From positions 313,863 to 377,862 of the forward strand of contig NSJX01000007.1 in assembly GCA_002286715.1 (NCBI GenBank): a DNA stretch of 64,000 bases, written 5' to 3'. Made by a program: the position numbers and the translations under genes. This DNA is from Dentipellis sp. KUC8613. Taxonomy: Eukaryota > Basidiomycota > Agaricomycetes > Russulales > Hericiaceae. A model generated the notes under the pieces. That model was not told the origin of the DNA, searched no databases, and saw only the letters and a list, made by a program, of their open reading frames with translations. Within the stretch, counting starts at the first letter, position 1. Every line of letters begins with the position of its first letter. Positions 10,903 through 23,700 of the stretch are shown piece after piece.

Positions 10903-12867
10903 TCATGTCGGCTTGTAGTATATGGTTGTTATGAACTGTCGGAGATACGTCAGCATAGGTGCTATAAACAGCGAATAGAGGTGAAACGCAGAGCGTGGGG
11001 ATAGACTTGCGGCGGACGTGGGCATCAGATCGTAGGGGTGGTTTGCACCGTCCCAGCGCCTGTGCCGTCGCAACTCTACCCCACAACTGCGCATGGTAGA
11101 AAAGCTGGGAGATACACCCACACAGACACCACCCACCTTCTTCTTATACCGCGTCGTGTTCCCAACCGCGAGGACGCCGTTTCTAATTGCACTCGTGCTT
11201 AGGTGGTGTAGCACGACATGCGACGGTACCGGCAGCACACTTGCGTCGTCCGCTAGCGCAGGCCCGCTCAGTTGCGCGAGCGGCTTGCCCGTCACCTCCT
11301 TGCCCTCCTTCTCCTTCCCACCCTCTACGCCACTGTCCTCAGCGACCTGGCCCTCGACAATGTCCGGAACAGCCGCAGTCGTCATCCCCAGCCCCGCACT
11401 CGCATGCCGTGTCCTTGATCGTACACGTCCGTTCTGGTTCGCCCCATTCCTCTCCCTCTCGCGATCCTTCTCCCTCTCCGAGCTCCTCCGCCCAGTTTCT
11501 CGCTCCCTTTCCCTCGCACCTTCACGGCTGGCAGGCGTAGGCCCAGGGCGCACGTTCAGGATAAGCTTGTCGAGATGTCGCGGGAGGATGGGCGCAGGCG
11601 GGATATTGGGCGCAGGTATGGAGCCGTCGTCGCGGCCGGCGGTCAGGGCAAGGTAAGCCTCCTCAGCCTGCGCCGCGGCGAGCAGCTCGACAGGAAGCAC
11701 GGTCGTCCACTGCGCGGGCTCATTCGAGGTCGCGCCTTGCGTGGAAGAGTCGCTCCAGAAGGAAATCTGATGCCCGCCTGGGGCCTTGTCCGCGTGGCCG
11801 GGCGACAGCGGCATTGCAGGCGTGGGCGTTGCAGAGGAGACGGGATCTTGCGTCGGCGAGGGCGGGGTGAAGCCGGACATGGAGACGTTAACGTAGTTGG
11901 CGAGGCTGCCGTCGTCGTCGACGGCAGTGGGGAGGTCGTCTGCGACGCGCCATTGGTCATCAACGACGAATTTGAGATGGTGCGTGCCGGGGAGAAGGGG
12001 CACCCATGTCGTGAAGGAGTTGGAGGTGGAGCTACACGAGGAGGTCAGAAAAGGTGATGTAAGAGTCAAGGGGAGTACGCACTCGCGATCCATGGGTGTG
12101 CGGCCCTTCCAATTGGCGTCGCCCGCGCGGGCGAGGTAGACGGACTTGCCGCCGCCATGCCATGTGATCTTGGTAAGTATGGGCTCACGGACGTCGTCGC
12201 CTTGGGCTTTGCGGGACTGGCGCGCAGCCTCGGCCTTAGTGAGGCTGATACCGATCGGGATGGTGGAGTGGATGGTCTCGGTGCGAAAGGGCTCATCTGG
12301 GTCGTGGTGCTCTTCTTCGACGGGGGCGGGTTGGTTGCGGGAGGAAAAGGAACGGGTGGAGTTGTAACGGAGGTCGGGTCGGCTATGGGAGGAGTAATAG
12401 GGATTACCAGTGCGGGGACGCTGGTTGGGTGGATAGATAGGAATGTGGGTGGATGGCTGAGTGACGGTAGCGGGGCCGACAACGTCTGGGACAGCGACAT
12501 TCAGACTGATCTGCGTTGCGCTCTGGAGGTGGGGAGGACGTTGGGGCCCGAAGGAGTGGTAAGAGTGCTCCTTGCTGAGGGGATTCTGGGGGGAGGTGGG
12601 GATGGGGATGGGGGACGAGGCCTTGGGACGGCGATATGGGCCGTGGGGGGAGGCATTGGGAGAGTGGGCGGGGGTGAGGGTGAGGGACGCCAGGTCGGGA
12701 AGCTCGAGGGATTTCTTTTTGGTGCGGAGGGAGCGGTGAACGGGCGGGGGACGGGGAGCAGGAGATGGAGCGTCAGGACGAGGAGTAGGGTGGGGGTAGG
12801 GGTGGGACTGAGAGCGGGAGCGGTGGGGAGAAGGAGAGGGGGACTGGGACGAGGCGGCGTTGCCCAT
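10903..12867 (-). CDS. SNF1/AMPK kinase complex beta subunit (GAL83/SIP2 type)
   Basis: Scaffold of the SNF1 heterotrimer, which directs the kinase to substrates and membranes and responds to carbon and energy status. Exons 12867-12083, 12031-11137 and 10935-10903 give 570 aa. The N-terminus MGNAASS is a good N-myristoylation signal, as in Sip2 and mammalian AMPK beta. A long disordered Ser/Pro region follows. A CBM48 glycogen-binding module spans about 235-320, with ITWHGGGKSVYLARAGD, WVPLLPGTHHLKFVVDD and YVNV. The C-terminal ASC domain includes VPSHVVLHHLSTSAIRNGVL and ends TTIYYKPT, supplied by an 11-codon last exon after a 201-nt intron. A Glu/Arg-rich run interrupts the region before the ASC domain. 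The myristoylation and subunit assignments rest on family knowledge. Confidence 0.93.
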   Translation of the reverse strand: MGNAASSQSPSPSPHRSRSQSHPYPHPTPRPDAPSPAPRPPPVHRSLRTKKKSLELPDLASLTLTPAHSPNASPHGPYRRPKASSPIPIPTSPQNPLSKEHSYHSFGPQRPPHLQSATQISLNVAVPDVVGPATVTQPSTHIPIYPPNQRPRTGNPYYSSHSRPDLRYNSTRSFSSRNQPAPVEEEHHDPDEPFRTETIHSTIPIGISLTKAEAARQSRKAQGDDVREPILTKITWHGGGKSVYLARAGDANWKGRTPMDRECVLPLTLTSPFLTSSCSSTSNSFTTWVPLLPGTHHLKFVVDDQWRVADDLPTAVDDDGSLANYVNVSMSGFTPPSPTQDPVSSATPTPAMPLSPGHADKAPGGHQISFWSDSSTQGATSNEPAQWTTVLPVELLAAAQAEEAYLALTAGRDDGSIPAPNIPPAPILPRHLDKLILNVRPGPTPASREGARERERETGRRSSEREKDRERERNGANQNGRVRSRTRHASAGLGMTTAAVPDIVEGQVAEDSGVEGGKEKEGKEVTGKPLAQLSGPALADDASVLPVPSHVVLHHLSTSAIRNGVLAVGNTTRYKKKVGGVCVGVSPSFSTMRSCGVELRRHRRWDGANHPYDLMPTSAASLSPRSAFHLYSLFIAPMLTYLRQFITTIYYKPT

Positions 12868-15778
12868 GGTCTGTCTCTAAAGGGCTCGGAGCGAGAGACA
12901 GAGAGACCTGGTCAAGTCGCCGACTGGCTCGTCGCAGCAGGCCCCTCTCACGCTCCTGTTGTCCTCTGTTTGTCTCCTCTGGTTAGGGTTATCCTCTCTA
13001 CCACAATATATTTCTCCTCGCTGCAGCGCGTCCTCGAGGCGCAGGCGGGCGTGGACGGAGGCTTATAGCGGGGCGGGCGCAGATCAGAAGGCCGTCGAAA
13101 GGCCGCCCTACCACGATCGCACCCTCTGCCTCACCCCCGGCCCTTTCCTGCCTATTCCATCCCGCTCCTCCTAACCCTTCTCCGGCCCCCTTTCCCGACT
13201 GTCCGCCTCCGACCAAGTCCTCTCTCGACTGTCCCCCTTCTCGCACACGTTGTCCCCCTCTATCCTCTCCCCGCCACCATCACCTTCCTTGTCTCCTTGC
13301 CGTCCGTCCTCTCCGCCCCATATGTCCCCATCATCCCATCCCTCCGCACACTTCCCAGATCTCCCACCAGATCCATTCCCATGCCTCTCCTTCTCTTCCT
13401 TTCGCCGTTCCATTCGAACGTCGCCGTGCCGACATCCTGACCCGTGCCCGCCCTCCACATCCGACCCGTGATTCTGCCTGTCTTGTTGCCTTTTACGCCT
13501 CGCTTCTTGGCGCTCGCCGTCCTCGCGCGACGGCCCTTCGTCGGTCGCCTTGAGCCTCTAGCGGCCCCCATCTTTAGTTCAGGGCGCCGCCCCGTCCTAT
13601 TTCTACCAGGTCCTCCCGCCACCCGGGCTCAGCGCCTACCGATCCGGTCGCGTGTCGCGCCCAGGTCGCCCACCCCGTAACTTTCTTTGAAAGCCACGCT
13701 CTCAGAGCTTCCCTTCTTCCAGGCAGAAACGCCAACAGTGTCCTGACAGAATTCCTCGGCAACCATCTGCCCGCTACAGCATGCGCGCATTCAATTGCGC
13801 GTGTGCCATGTCCCCCATGCATCTAGCAGGCTTCGCTAATAGCCAATTAGTCCCGGACGGGACTCCATAGCTAACGACACGGGCGCCACCATCACTCTCC
13901 ATCACGCCGTTGCGCCCGTCCATCAGCGTCGTCCCTCCACCTGATGCTTCTCCTCTCGAGGCTATTTACCGTAACATCTTGCTCCCCAACAAACTCAACG
14001 CCCTCTCGATCACTGCGGAGGGAAGTCATACAAGGCCCTGCTTCTTCCTTGGCGAGTCCAGGCTCTCGCTTAGCCAGCCAAGCCATGTAGACATCAATCG
14101 GCTATGGAACCTTGTTTTCTGGTCTCCTTTAGCCCCGGACCTTGATATGGTCTAGTTGCTCCATCGTATTGCTCTTGATTATTGACAGCGACGGTGCCGA
14201 TCAGCCCTGTCCCTCTTGACCTCACTTGCGCTCTCGAGCCCATGGCTGCAGTTTGAGCTGCCCCGTATGGCAAGCAGGGCATGTCTCGACAGTTTCAGAA
14301 GTCTGTAAGTCTAACATACGATAATACAGCCAGGCCGCAGCGCTAAACATTCAATTAGTACGCCTGCGTCCGAAGTGCATTTCTCCTATACGGTGCACCT
14401 CCAAGGACGGCACGCCACATGTACCGCTACCCTATCCCGTCCATTTCGAACAATAATCATTCCCAAATGCTGCGCACACGCATCCTTCTCCGCTCCAAAT
14501 AACCCCCGCTGCGATGATCGGCATACCCGCTCTCCATACCGCCGCCCCATCTATGACGCAGGCTCAGAATTTGCAGGCACCGTCGGTGCCAGTATGCAAA
14601 ATCGATTGTGCCACCGCGCCCGGTGGTGGGCGCGCTTTGACGATGACGCGCGCATCGAGTAGACTTTCGTTGTTCAGCCGTCCCGCAGACACACTCCATG
14701 CAATTTCTGCGCTCCGCTTTGTTCTGTTCCTTCGAAATACCTTCCCCCCTCCCCTCTCGCTCAACAATCGCCGGCCTTCACGCAATCTGCGCAATCTTTA
14801 CCATCCGAATAGAAGACTCTTCGCTGAATAGGCAGATCGTGGCGCAGAGATGGATGGTTCATCACGACCACTATCAACCTATCTCGCTCGCCGCGCTTAT
14901 CACACACGACGAGCTAAGCCCAATAGCTGCACCACGGACGCATATATCCAGCTGTCTGTCTGCCCGCGAAGCATACATTATTCATTCAGCCAGCGAAGGC
15001 GTGCGCGGCGTGGATGCGATCAATGGCCGTTCTCACAGTGATATAGCACCCATCTGCGCTGGCGGCGGCGTGGACGGTCCAGCGAGGCACGCGTGGATGG
15101 CCCGCGCAGCAGAAGGAAGGAAGGGTGCTCGTGGGTGCTGGCTTGGCCGCTGTACTTGGATGCCGTTATTCAATTACCAAGAATATTAGACCAAGACGTG
15201 GCCCAGTGCGCGTGTATATGCGCGTCAAAGCACCCGCAACGGCACGCACATAAACAGTATGAACCTATGCCCATGCACGCCGTTCTCTTTCCTTCTGCAG
15301 CCCATGCATATCATGCATGCAGCGCCACCGCTTAAAAAGCAATTTAATCCCGCGAATGCTCAGGCGACTCCGCCCACGCGTGGCAACAAGCCCCGAGCCC
15401 GAGCCGGCATCTCTGCACCAGCACCAGCACTAGCACCAGCACTCCTCCCCTGCGCCCTGCCCTTCTACGCATCCCAAACGTTAACGCAGCGCCGCCGTCC
15501 CATATGGCAGACGCACCTTCCCGGCTTCCCAGCACGCATCCGGCGATATCGATGACGTAGCTATAGGCACCCACTGTAACCGCGCGACCCAAGGAGCAAC
15601 AGCGTTTGATCCTGCCCGGGCCCATACACATGCTCGTGGGCATGGGCACTCGTATCGCCCTGTGGGATCACGCCGTCGCGCTTCGCAGGACCCGATTGCA
15701 AATTGCGCAACTCTGCGACGCCTCCCCGCCCGTGGACTCGGCTGCGGTAGCGTTGGGCGTGGCCCCCGCGAGCTCTCC

Positions 15779-15817
<39 letters not shown>

Positions 15818-18800
15818 GCTTATCGGCAGCTCGATGTCGTGCGTCATCTGAATCAGTGCCGGTGGGATTGGGACGAGGACAGGTACTGCGTGGATAAGCG
15901 GGCCCCGGCGTCGCTGTCGACATCCAAGTTGTTGCCTGTGGATGCGAGCTCGACGTCCGCCTCCAGGGGCTGCGTCATCGATATCGAGGGTGACTCGCCC
16001 GCTGCGGTGCCTGCAGCTGCTGTCGATCGGCGCAGCAGCGCGCGGCGTGCGCCCATATGCGTCCACAGCGCGGGCCTGGCTTCGGATGCCGACATCGCAG
16101 CTCTTGCCCCTGTTCAACGTCATGCGCGGGCTTCGACGTCGACCATCTGCATGCAATGCATCACAACCCACGGCAGCCCATTGCATGAACCCACGAGCAC
16201 ACGGCTAGCACAGTGTCGCGGGCCGCCAGCCGCCAGCCGCCAGCCGGCGCCTTGGGTGCAGTTGGGCCTTGGATGCATCAGCGTCACGTCGCCGCCGCAG
16301 CCGACGATCACCTTCTGTCTTCTGCGACGACGGTCGTGCGCTCTAGGGCCGGCTGGGCCCCTTCGTGCGCTTCTGCGCGTTCTCTTCGCCTCTGGGCTTG
16401 CGCATGCGTGGGTCGCCGCGTCGGAGCGCCGCTGGGAACGATGGACGCGGGCTGCGCGAACGACGTAGCCATGCGGCGGTCCGCGACGTCGGTGGCCCGG
16501 TCTCACATCTTGCGGTTTCGCCACTGTCACCGCGCGTGATTGCGACTACTTTGCCCGATGTGCTGGATGTGACTCCTGGCGTGTACAGGGCCTGCAGCGG
16601 GCAATTGGCAATTGGCAATTAACCTTGTTTGGAGGCCGCGGCGCTCTAGGACCTGCCGGATCCCCTCCTCGATGGTATCGTGCAGTGTCCTGTTGCCGGG
16701 CGCAGCGGAGGACAGGGTCTGTCGCCAGTGGGAACGGTGGCTGGGGCGCAGCTAGCGGATCGGTGACAAAATTATGCGATATCCCCTCTCGTCAACGTCG
16801 CGAAGCAGGCGTCGAGCTTCCTTTCAACACGCATCGCGCTTCGCAATTCTTGCATCGACATCTCGTCACCGCCCACTGCCCCCCGCCCACCGACGCATGC
16901 GTCTACTTCGCCCGCCACGCGTCACCGTGCTTCACTCGACAGTGGACGAGCGCATATATGGGCATATGCACGGATGCGGTGCAGGCGCACGGGCCACGAT
17001 GCAGAATCAGCCTTCGGCGGGCCAATCACGGCGCGCGCTCAGGGCGGTTCCCATGTTATCTGTCTCGCGCGATGCGTGCTTACCTCGCCGCTGCCCGCGT
17101 TTTAGGTTTGCGCCTGCGCCCTCGGCTTTAGAGGGTGAACTTAGAGTTTGTGCTGGTCGATGACGCGTGCGTGCCAGGACGTGTGGCGATAGGCTTTGCG
17201 CGCTGCCGAGGCCCGTGCGTCTGTGCGCCCGAGTGCTGTCTCGGTGCCAGTCCGCAGTGACAGCGACATTCACGTTCGCGCCCGCGCTCGCGTCCGCATC
17301 CACGTTCATGCTCGCGTCCTTGTTCAGCAGTGCTAGAGATCCCGAAACGCGCGCGCGGCACGCCCCCTCCCTTCCCCTCCCCCCTCTTCCCCCCTGCGAC
17401 ATTCTGCCGCCAGACGAGAGCCCGGAGCGCGCTCGCCTTTTTCGCGCGTCCCGCCGCCCCTTCTGGCGCTGAGGATCCTGCTTCCGCGCGCTTCTGGCCC
17501 TGTGGCGGCGGGCGTGTGGACATATGCGGCGCGCTGGCCTCTGGTGCCGATTCCGATTCCGATTTCCATCTGCGGCGGTGTGCGTCGGCAGCAGTCAATG
17601 TTGTCGATGAACTCCTCCCGCGGTGCCCGCTAGCCATTGTTGGCGATGTCGGCACATTGTCGGACGGCTGTACTTGGGTGGCTCGTGGTCCGTGCGCGCG
17701 CAGAACTCATCACTTCTAGTGCTCAGTGCTTCAGTGCTTCAATGCTTCTAGTCGTCGTCGCTGCGACGCTTCCCTCCGAACAGGGCTTCTAATTCCAAGG
17801 CCCGCGCGCGTCATTTCCCCCTCCCCGCCACGACCATGACGCGCTGAATCTTCCCTGCAGAACCAGGGCGCGCCCTGGAATTTGAAGCTCGGAAGCGCAA
17901 GCCCTGATCGACGCCGCCTGGGCACGCCTCATGGGGCGCACGGATTCCCGACGACCACCCGCCTGCCGCCTGCAGCTGAGCCGAGTATCACGCTCGTCAT
18001 CTCAGTCCTCGAGGCTCTATTCCTCCCGCTCGCCCCACGTGGGATGCCGCGCGCGGGCCCGAACAGAACAGGTGCTGCGGCATCTGTTCGCCCGGCGACG
18101 GGCCCGCTGCTGCTTCTGGCCTGCCGTCGACGTTGTTCGCTCGCGGACTCGGACTCTGGAGGCCGACTTCGGTGTTCTGTGGCCTGACACGTCATCGTCG
18201 ACGCGCGGGTCCTTTTGTGCGCATATGTGCTTGTATTTGTGTCTGTGGCTTCGGGCTGGCCGCACTCAGTTTGCTCGCGGGCTGGCTTTGACGCGTCGTG
18301 GTGACGGGGCGGGAATTCTCCGGCGGGTGGTGAGGCATCAGGCATCGGAAGCAGGGCTTCGAGTTCTGGCTTTGAGGGTATCCCTTTGGGACGGTCATTT
18401 CCGAGGCTGGCGGGATCCAGGTGCCTTGGATGGTCATTCCCAGCTCGGAGTGGTTGGAGGTGGCAGCATGATTCTGGTTCTGGGATGTAGTAGGTTTAAT
18501 GTGATCGATTGTTGACTCCGTCCGTTTTCGTTCGGGGAGGCGTTGATATCTGTGCAAGAAAAGCATGTTCACTCGGTAGTGGTATCCACTGTCTTATATT
18601 CATCTCAATTAATATGGCATGAAGATGGTCCACGGTCGAATGGGCAAGATCAATCCTCAGGCCGCGCCGCCCAGGAGGGTATTGAACGTAACGGTGGGAT
18701 AGCTGAGCGACCAAGGCGCTGGACCGAAAATATTCTCTACCTGCCTTGAAGATCTGATAGTCTACCAGCTGTGTAATAATTTGTGTGGATGCTTCCAAAG

Positions 18801-19375
18801 ACTTCGCGCCCGAGCGAATTTTTTTTTGTTGGGGTAGTGGATTAGCAACCTACGTCGATTGTTGTGGCCGGGCGCTTATCTGGACAAGTGATAGTTATGA
18901 CGTAGCGCCCACACGTTGTAGCAACCTCCTTGTCGCTTTGCAGACGTTTGTATGATGTCGCGCTATACAACCACCGGAATGCAGCCAGGTACCTGTAGAA
19001 TGTAAGCTGGTCCCAAGCAGTAACTTGAACTCGGAGTCAAACAGTCATATCACGCCAAATAAAGCACAAATAACAGGCCAAGTTGACGGGAAAGACGATC
19101 ATGGCTGTGATACTGCCGCGGTGTCGCGGCGGACCCATTCACCAACCGACCGCATCTGCTGAAGGCGACCTGTAGCTGCTTTGCAGGCGGCACACCACGT
19201 TGGCCACAGCTATATCCGTCCCCATCCCTCCGAAGTGTCTGCGCTATCGGTTCCGCAAATAACACGTCGACTCCATGCTCTATCTGCAATCACTGCACGC
19301 CGCGCCTGTATCTCTGCAATAGCACTCCCTGTTGGTGCATCCCTCTGCTGGGTCACATCGTCGCATATACGGACC
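12868..19375. other. 6.5 kb gene-poor region between divergent SNF1 beta and NTA1 genes
   Basis: I find no recognisable gene here. The sequence is GC-rich and rich in CpG-type words, so long open frames appear on both strands, for example 15662-16468 (+), 15668-16186 (-) and 17128-17655 (-). Their translations are Arg/Ala/Ser/Pro-rich, carry no known motif, and do not continue through plausible splice sites. Local features are a (CTG)12 tract, an ACCAGC-type tract near 15415-15445, a GGCAATT triplication near 16597-16620 and a short AGTGCTTC-type repeat near 17718-17752. It may hold long promoters, non-coding RNA or an orphan gene. Confidence 0.5.
15780..15815. repeat. (CTG)12 trinucleotide microsatellite
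   Basis: Twelve uninterrupted CTG units. On the minus strand this is (CAG)12 inside an open frame and would read as polyglutamine; in the other frames it reads as polyalanine, polyleucine or polyserine. No gene could be established around it. Confidence 0.9.
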
Positions 19376-20646
19376 ATGGCATCGACGTCTGAGTCTGCGA
19401 ATACGCCGCCTTCGCGGCTGAGAGTGGCTGTAGTGCAGTTCGCGCCGAAGGTCCGTCGCAGTCGTGTTTGTACGCGGAGGTACGAGGTGGTGAACTGGGG
19501 TGAAGATAGGTTGCGTTGAGGAGAATATAGCGAAGGCTCTGAAGATTTGCGCAGAGTGAGCATGAAATTCCCCATAAATTCCTAATAGAACATAGGTGAA
19601 CGGATGCCTGAAGGATAGAGCCTCACTCGGTCGACCTACTATGCCTTCCCGAGATGATCTTTGCTGGTGAGCATCTTATCGAGCTCTGAAGCCCATTGTA
19701 CACGTCGTCCTCTCTTCATGGTCGTTGAACTTTGAATGCTCAGGGTATGTGTTTGAGAACGCCAAATCCATCTCGCCATTCCTTGAACTGCCACGCACCG
19801 GACACACATCCCAGTTCTGCGCAGAGCTTGCCGGCAGGCTGTACTGCTATGTAGCCGCGGGGTATGCAGAACTACTGGGGGACGACGAAAGGCGAGACGA
19901 AGATACGACCTTGCCTGACGGCACCGTAGCCAGGCAAGTCGTCGCGAACAGTGCGGTGGTCTATGGCCCCGATGGGCAGTGGGTGGGTGAGTACCGCAAG
20001 ACCAACCTATTCTCCATCGACAAAACGTGGGCGAAGCCTGGTGCGCATGTTTCAAATGACTCTATTCAAGATGGCTTGACTGACTTTCGCGGATCTTGTA
20101 GGCAATGGGTTCGCCACGTTCCATCTTCCCGCCCCGCTGAACACCGTGACGCTCGGGATCTGCAACGATCTCAATACCAGTGAAGCTGAAACATGGACGC
20201 TCGAGGAGGGCCCGTACGAAGTCGCCGACCACTGCATCGCGACCGGGAGCAACCTGCTCATCATGCTCAATGCGTGGCTCGACTCTGAAGAAGACGCAGA
20301 CTCGGATGAGGACTGGCGCACCCTGAACTACTGGGCGGCGAGGCTACGGCCATTGTGGGTCGGCGAAGATGGGGATGATGTGCCGTCCCAGGGCCAGCGG
20401 CGGGGCTTGGCCGCTGCGACAGGCAAGCGTGTCGTTGCCATCATGTGCAATCGGGGTGGGGACGAGAACGGTAAGAACCATTGTACACTTTATGTGGGTA
20501 TATTGAATGTGGTTCTGACGTCTATGGAAGGCAAGACATTTGCAGGCAGTTCTGCGGTGTTCGATTTACGGCGCAGGTATGGAAGGCCTGTGCTGCTGCA
20601 GGTCATGGGAAGACGACAAGAAGGTGTCGAAATATGGACCGTGTAG
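19376..20646 (+). CDS. NTA1: Protein N-terminal Asn/Gln amidohydrolase (NTA1-type nitrilase)
   Basis: Deamidates N-terminal Asn and Gln to Asp and Glu, feeding proteins into the N-degron pathway. Exons 19376-19450, 19506-19555, 19614-19666, 19744-20040, 20102-20470 and 20531-20646 give 319 aa. The protein opens with RVAVVQFAPKIGCVEENIAK, the usual first strand and helix of the nitrilase fold. The catalytic triad is visible as Glu55 (LPEMIFAGY), Lys145 (EYRKTNLF) and Cys179 (LGICNDLN). The fungal Nta1 signature GYVFEN follows the Glu motif. Donor 1 (GTCCGT) and acceptor 1 (GAAG) are weak, but the join restores the conserved frame. The gene converges on RecQ with 147 bp between stops. It could instead be another CN-hydrolase, but the fit to Nta1 is good. 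Confidence 0.88.
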
Positions 20647-20793
20647 TCGCATCCGCTCATCAATCGGGGAGTACGATATCTGTACCAATACTATGTCAAA
20701 CGTCGAGATTCCCCGTTCACAGCCATGGAAATAATAACAGTACAATATACGAATAAATAAAGGTGAGCGTCAACCTCAAAATCACATGGAGGA

Positions 20794-23700
20794 TCAATCT
20801 GCTCGCGACTTTCCATGACTCCTGCTGCTCTTGCACAGCCGTCGGAATACGCCAACCACCTCTCTCGCGTCATCGAAATCATCGCCCATCGCGCTGTCAT
20901 CGTCCCACACTCGGAAATTTGGGAGCATCTTGACAGCGGCCACAGTGGCTTGAGCGCGGATGGAATATCCATCGGCTGTGCTGCTCATGGAGTGGACCGA
21001 GAATTCAAGCTGCTGTGCGACAGAGGATACGATATTGTTCCTGAAAACGGATTGAGATGCTATTACGTCTGTCAAGCGCTGCTGCTCACCTTGCGATCTC
21101 GCTGGACGACGACATCTTGACTTTCTTCCAGATGTCCTCCACCCCGTCGCGCTGTATCACAGCCTTGTGCAACGCCTTGCGAATGGATGTGAAGGCTTCT
21201 TCGCGGAGGTGTACCTTGGAAAGGCGATCTGAGTAGGTTCCTATTGACTAATTTTTGAGACGACCTACTGGAATTTTCTGTGAGAAAGAAACATCCAGCT
21301 GGACGATATTGTCAGGCAGCTTCGCAGGCGATGCTGGCTTCATGTCAATACTTGAAACAAAAATTCAGCATGGCTCCTGACTTACAGAATGGAGCTTCTT
21401 CCTCGACGTCGTTATCCTCATCTTCGAGATTCGTGATGTCTTGGATAGGTGGGGGCGCAGGAACGTCATGTTGGTCAAAGTCTTCGTCCGCCGCAGGCAA
21501 CGGCTTGACTGTGACATCTTCCACGCTCACTTTTGCTTTCAGAGGGACTTTGAAAGGCACTTTGAACGGCGCCATGCCCTGCTGAGGGCGTTTCGTCACT
21601 ATACTCAAACCGTTAGCATGGATATGGACTAAAAAGTGCACGCAAAATTACGAACCTGGACCTGAGGGCACGGAATAATCCACCTTCGGTCTCTTCGCGC
21701 CCTCACTCCCCGTGCTCGACGACGAACCCGTGCGTTTCAAGCCCTGCGCTCTCGTCCGCAGGAGCGCCGGGCCAACGTAGCTGCTCCGCGCGGCAAAGAC
21801 GGGCATGGGCGCCAACGGCGTCTTCATGTACTCTTTCTGCGCGGGAGGCTTCCGGCTCGGCGCACGCCCGAAATTGCTCGGCCCTGCTGCCCCGTTTTCC
21901 TGCGCGCGTCCTGGGTGGTGCGCTCGGACCTGTGGGACGGCGTACCCGTCTTCGTCGTCGACGGTCTCGTGTTGGAGTTTGGCCATCTGGGTGCCGATGA
22001 TGTCGTGCGAGGTGAGATCTTGCTTTCGCTTGCGTACTTTCTCTGGGTATTTGCAGACCTGGGGATAGCGTTTAGTAGTTGTGCCGTTGGTGGGGTTGGG
22101 AGCACTCACGTCGCACATCTGGTTGCAGTAGCTCTTCACGGCTTCGGCATCCTTGGCGTTGATATTCTCCCCGAAATACCTGCAGACCGACTGTGTACGT
22201 TCTCAGCGGATGTACCCAAGCCGATGGTTCGAATACTTACGACATGTCGACAGACATCCACGCTCTCTGCAAAATTGAGGAGCTATTGATGTATTGAATG
22301 AAGGTCTCGTTGCAGGAGAAAGAGCGGCTTACTGTAGTCAAACTATCCACAGATCTCTGACTAGGCGGAGGTTCGTTCGTTGATTCCGCACTAATTTGCC
22401 GCCGATTGTATCCAAGCGAAACCAGCTTCCTCACTCGGATAGCATCCTCGCGAGCTGGTAAAATAGGGTGTTTCACCATGGAGAAAACAATCAGAAGGAA
22501 GAACGTACAGTAGTACAAGACACATTTCGAAGCCTGCAAGAAGAGACTGTCAGACAGTGTCAGTGCCGCTGATCAATGAACACACGACATACGGAGCCGT
22601 CTCTTCCAGCGCGTCCTACGGACAGCATCAGCACCTGTCCTCCTGTAAGTCAAACACATGCACATGCGACGTACCAGTCTCCTGGTAATATCCTGCAGAA
22701 GGTGAAGGTCAGCTGTCACCCGCACTATCTGGCAACCTGCTTCCTACCTTCGAAGCTCTTTGGCAGGTCGAAATGAATTATGTACCTGCGGATCAAGGAT
22801 GGTGAGGCTTCTGACGCAGGAGATTAAATCGAAGGTGTCGAACCGAACGTCGCTTTTATCTATCCCCATTCCAAACGCGATGGTGGCGCAGACCTGTGTG
22901 GACGATGGTGAGCATGGATCGCAAACAAGCGACGCAGAACAGAAGAATGTTTGATGCTCACGACGTCCACACCGCCATCTCCATTCCCGCCCTGCTCCCA
23001 TTCTCTCAGTGTTTTGTCTAGGACGTTCGACCTATGGTAGATCGAGCATTCTGTCAGGCTTTGCACTTACGCTGTGCTGCAGCGACACTTACTTGATTCC
23101 TCTGTGGTATGGACGGGAGCTCAGCCCCCTGCGCCGCAAATAGGCAGACAGCTCGTCGCAGGTCGCACGTGTGCGGCAGTATATGATCCCAGAGGAAGGT
23201 CGGTTGCGGCGCCGGTGCAGACCATTGATGTAGTTAAAGATATCCTCCATCTGCGAATCAGGGCTCGTCCAGGCATGGTACCGGATCTATGTCAGGCCGG
23301 ACGGGAAGTTTGCAGAACAACAAAAGAACCGGTAAGGTCAGATGATGGCGAAACGAGGGGACCGGCGTGCGGACCTCGTAGTACAGGTTTGGACGGTTGA
23401 ATGGATGGACGACCTTGAACAGATGTTGCGATGACATTCTTAGACTCTTCACTATGTCATCCTGCACTCTTCACGCGCAGCCTCGTTTCAGCGCCGCGTT
23501 TTTTGACGAAATAGGCACTTACAATGCGGTCGCGCTTGCGGTGAGCGCCATGATAGGGATATCAGGGAATTTCTGGCGAAATCGGCCTAATTGTCTGTAT
23601 TCAGCTCGGAAATCGTGACCCCATTCCTAGGAAGTCCGGTCAGTGCGAGATATATGAGGATGGTCGATGTATTTATACTGACAGAGATGCAGTGCGCCTG

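Noticed and set aside
12980..12990. TTAGGG telomere-type word
   Set aside because: A single copy in GGTTAGGGTT; no tandem array, so not an interstitial telomere.
12157..13068. 303-codon glycine-rich open frame on the plus strand
   Set aside because: Antisense to the Pro/Ser-rich N-terminus of the SNF1 beta subunit; its Gly richness is just the complement of Pro codons.
15561..15923. Minus-strand frame with a polyglutamine run
   Set aside because: The run comes from the (CTG)12 microsatellite; flanking residues show no domain and no splice-consistent extension.
16200..16250. CAGCCGC triplication
   Set aside because: Short imperfect GC-rich run in non-coding DNA with no sign of function.
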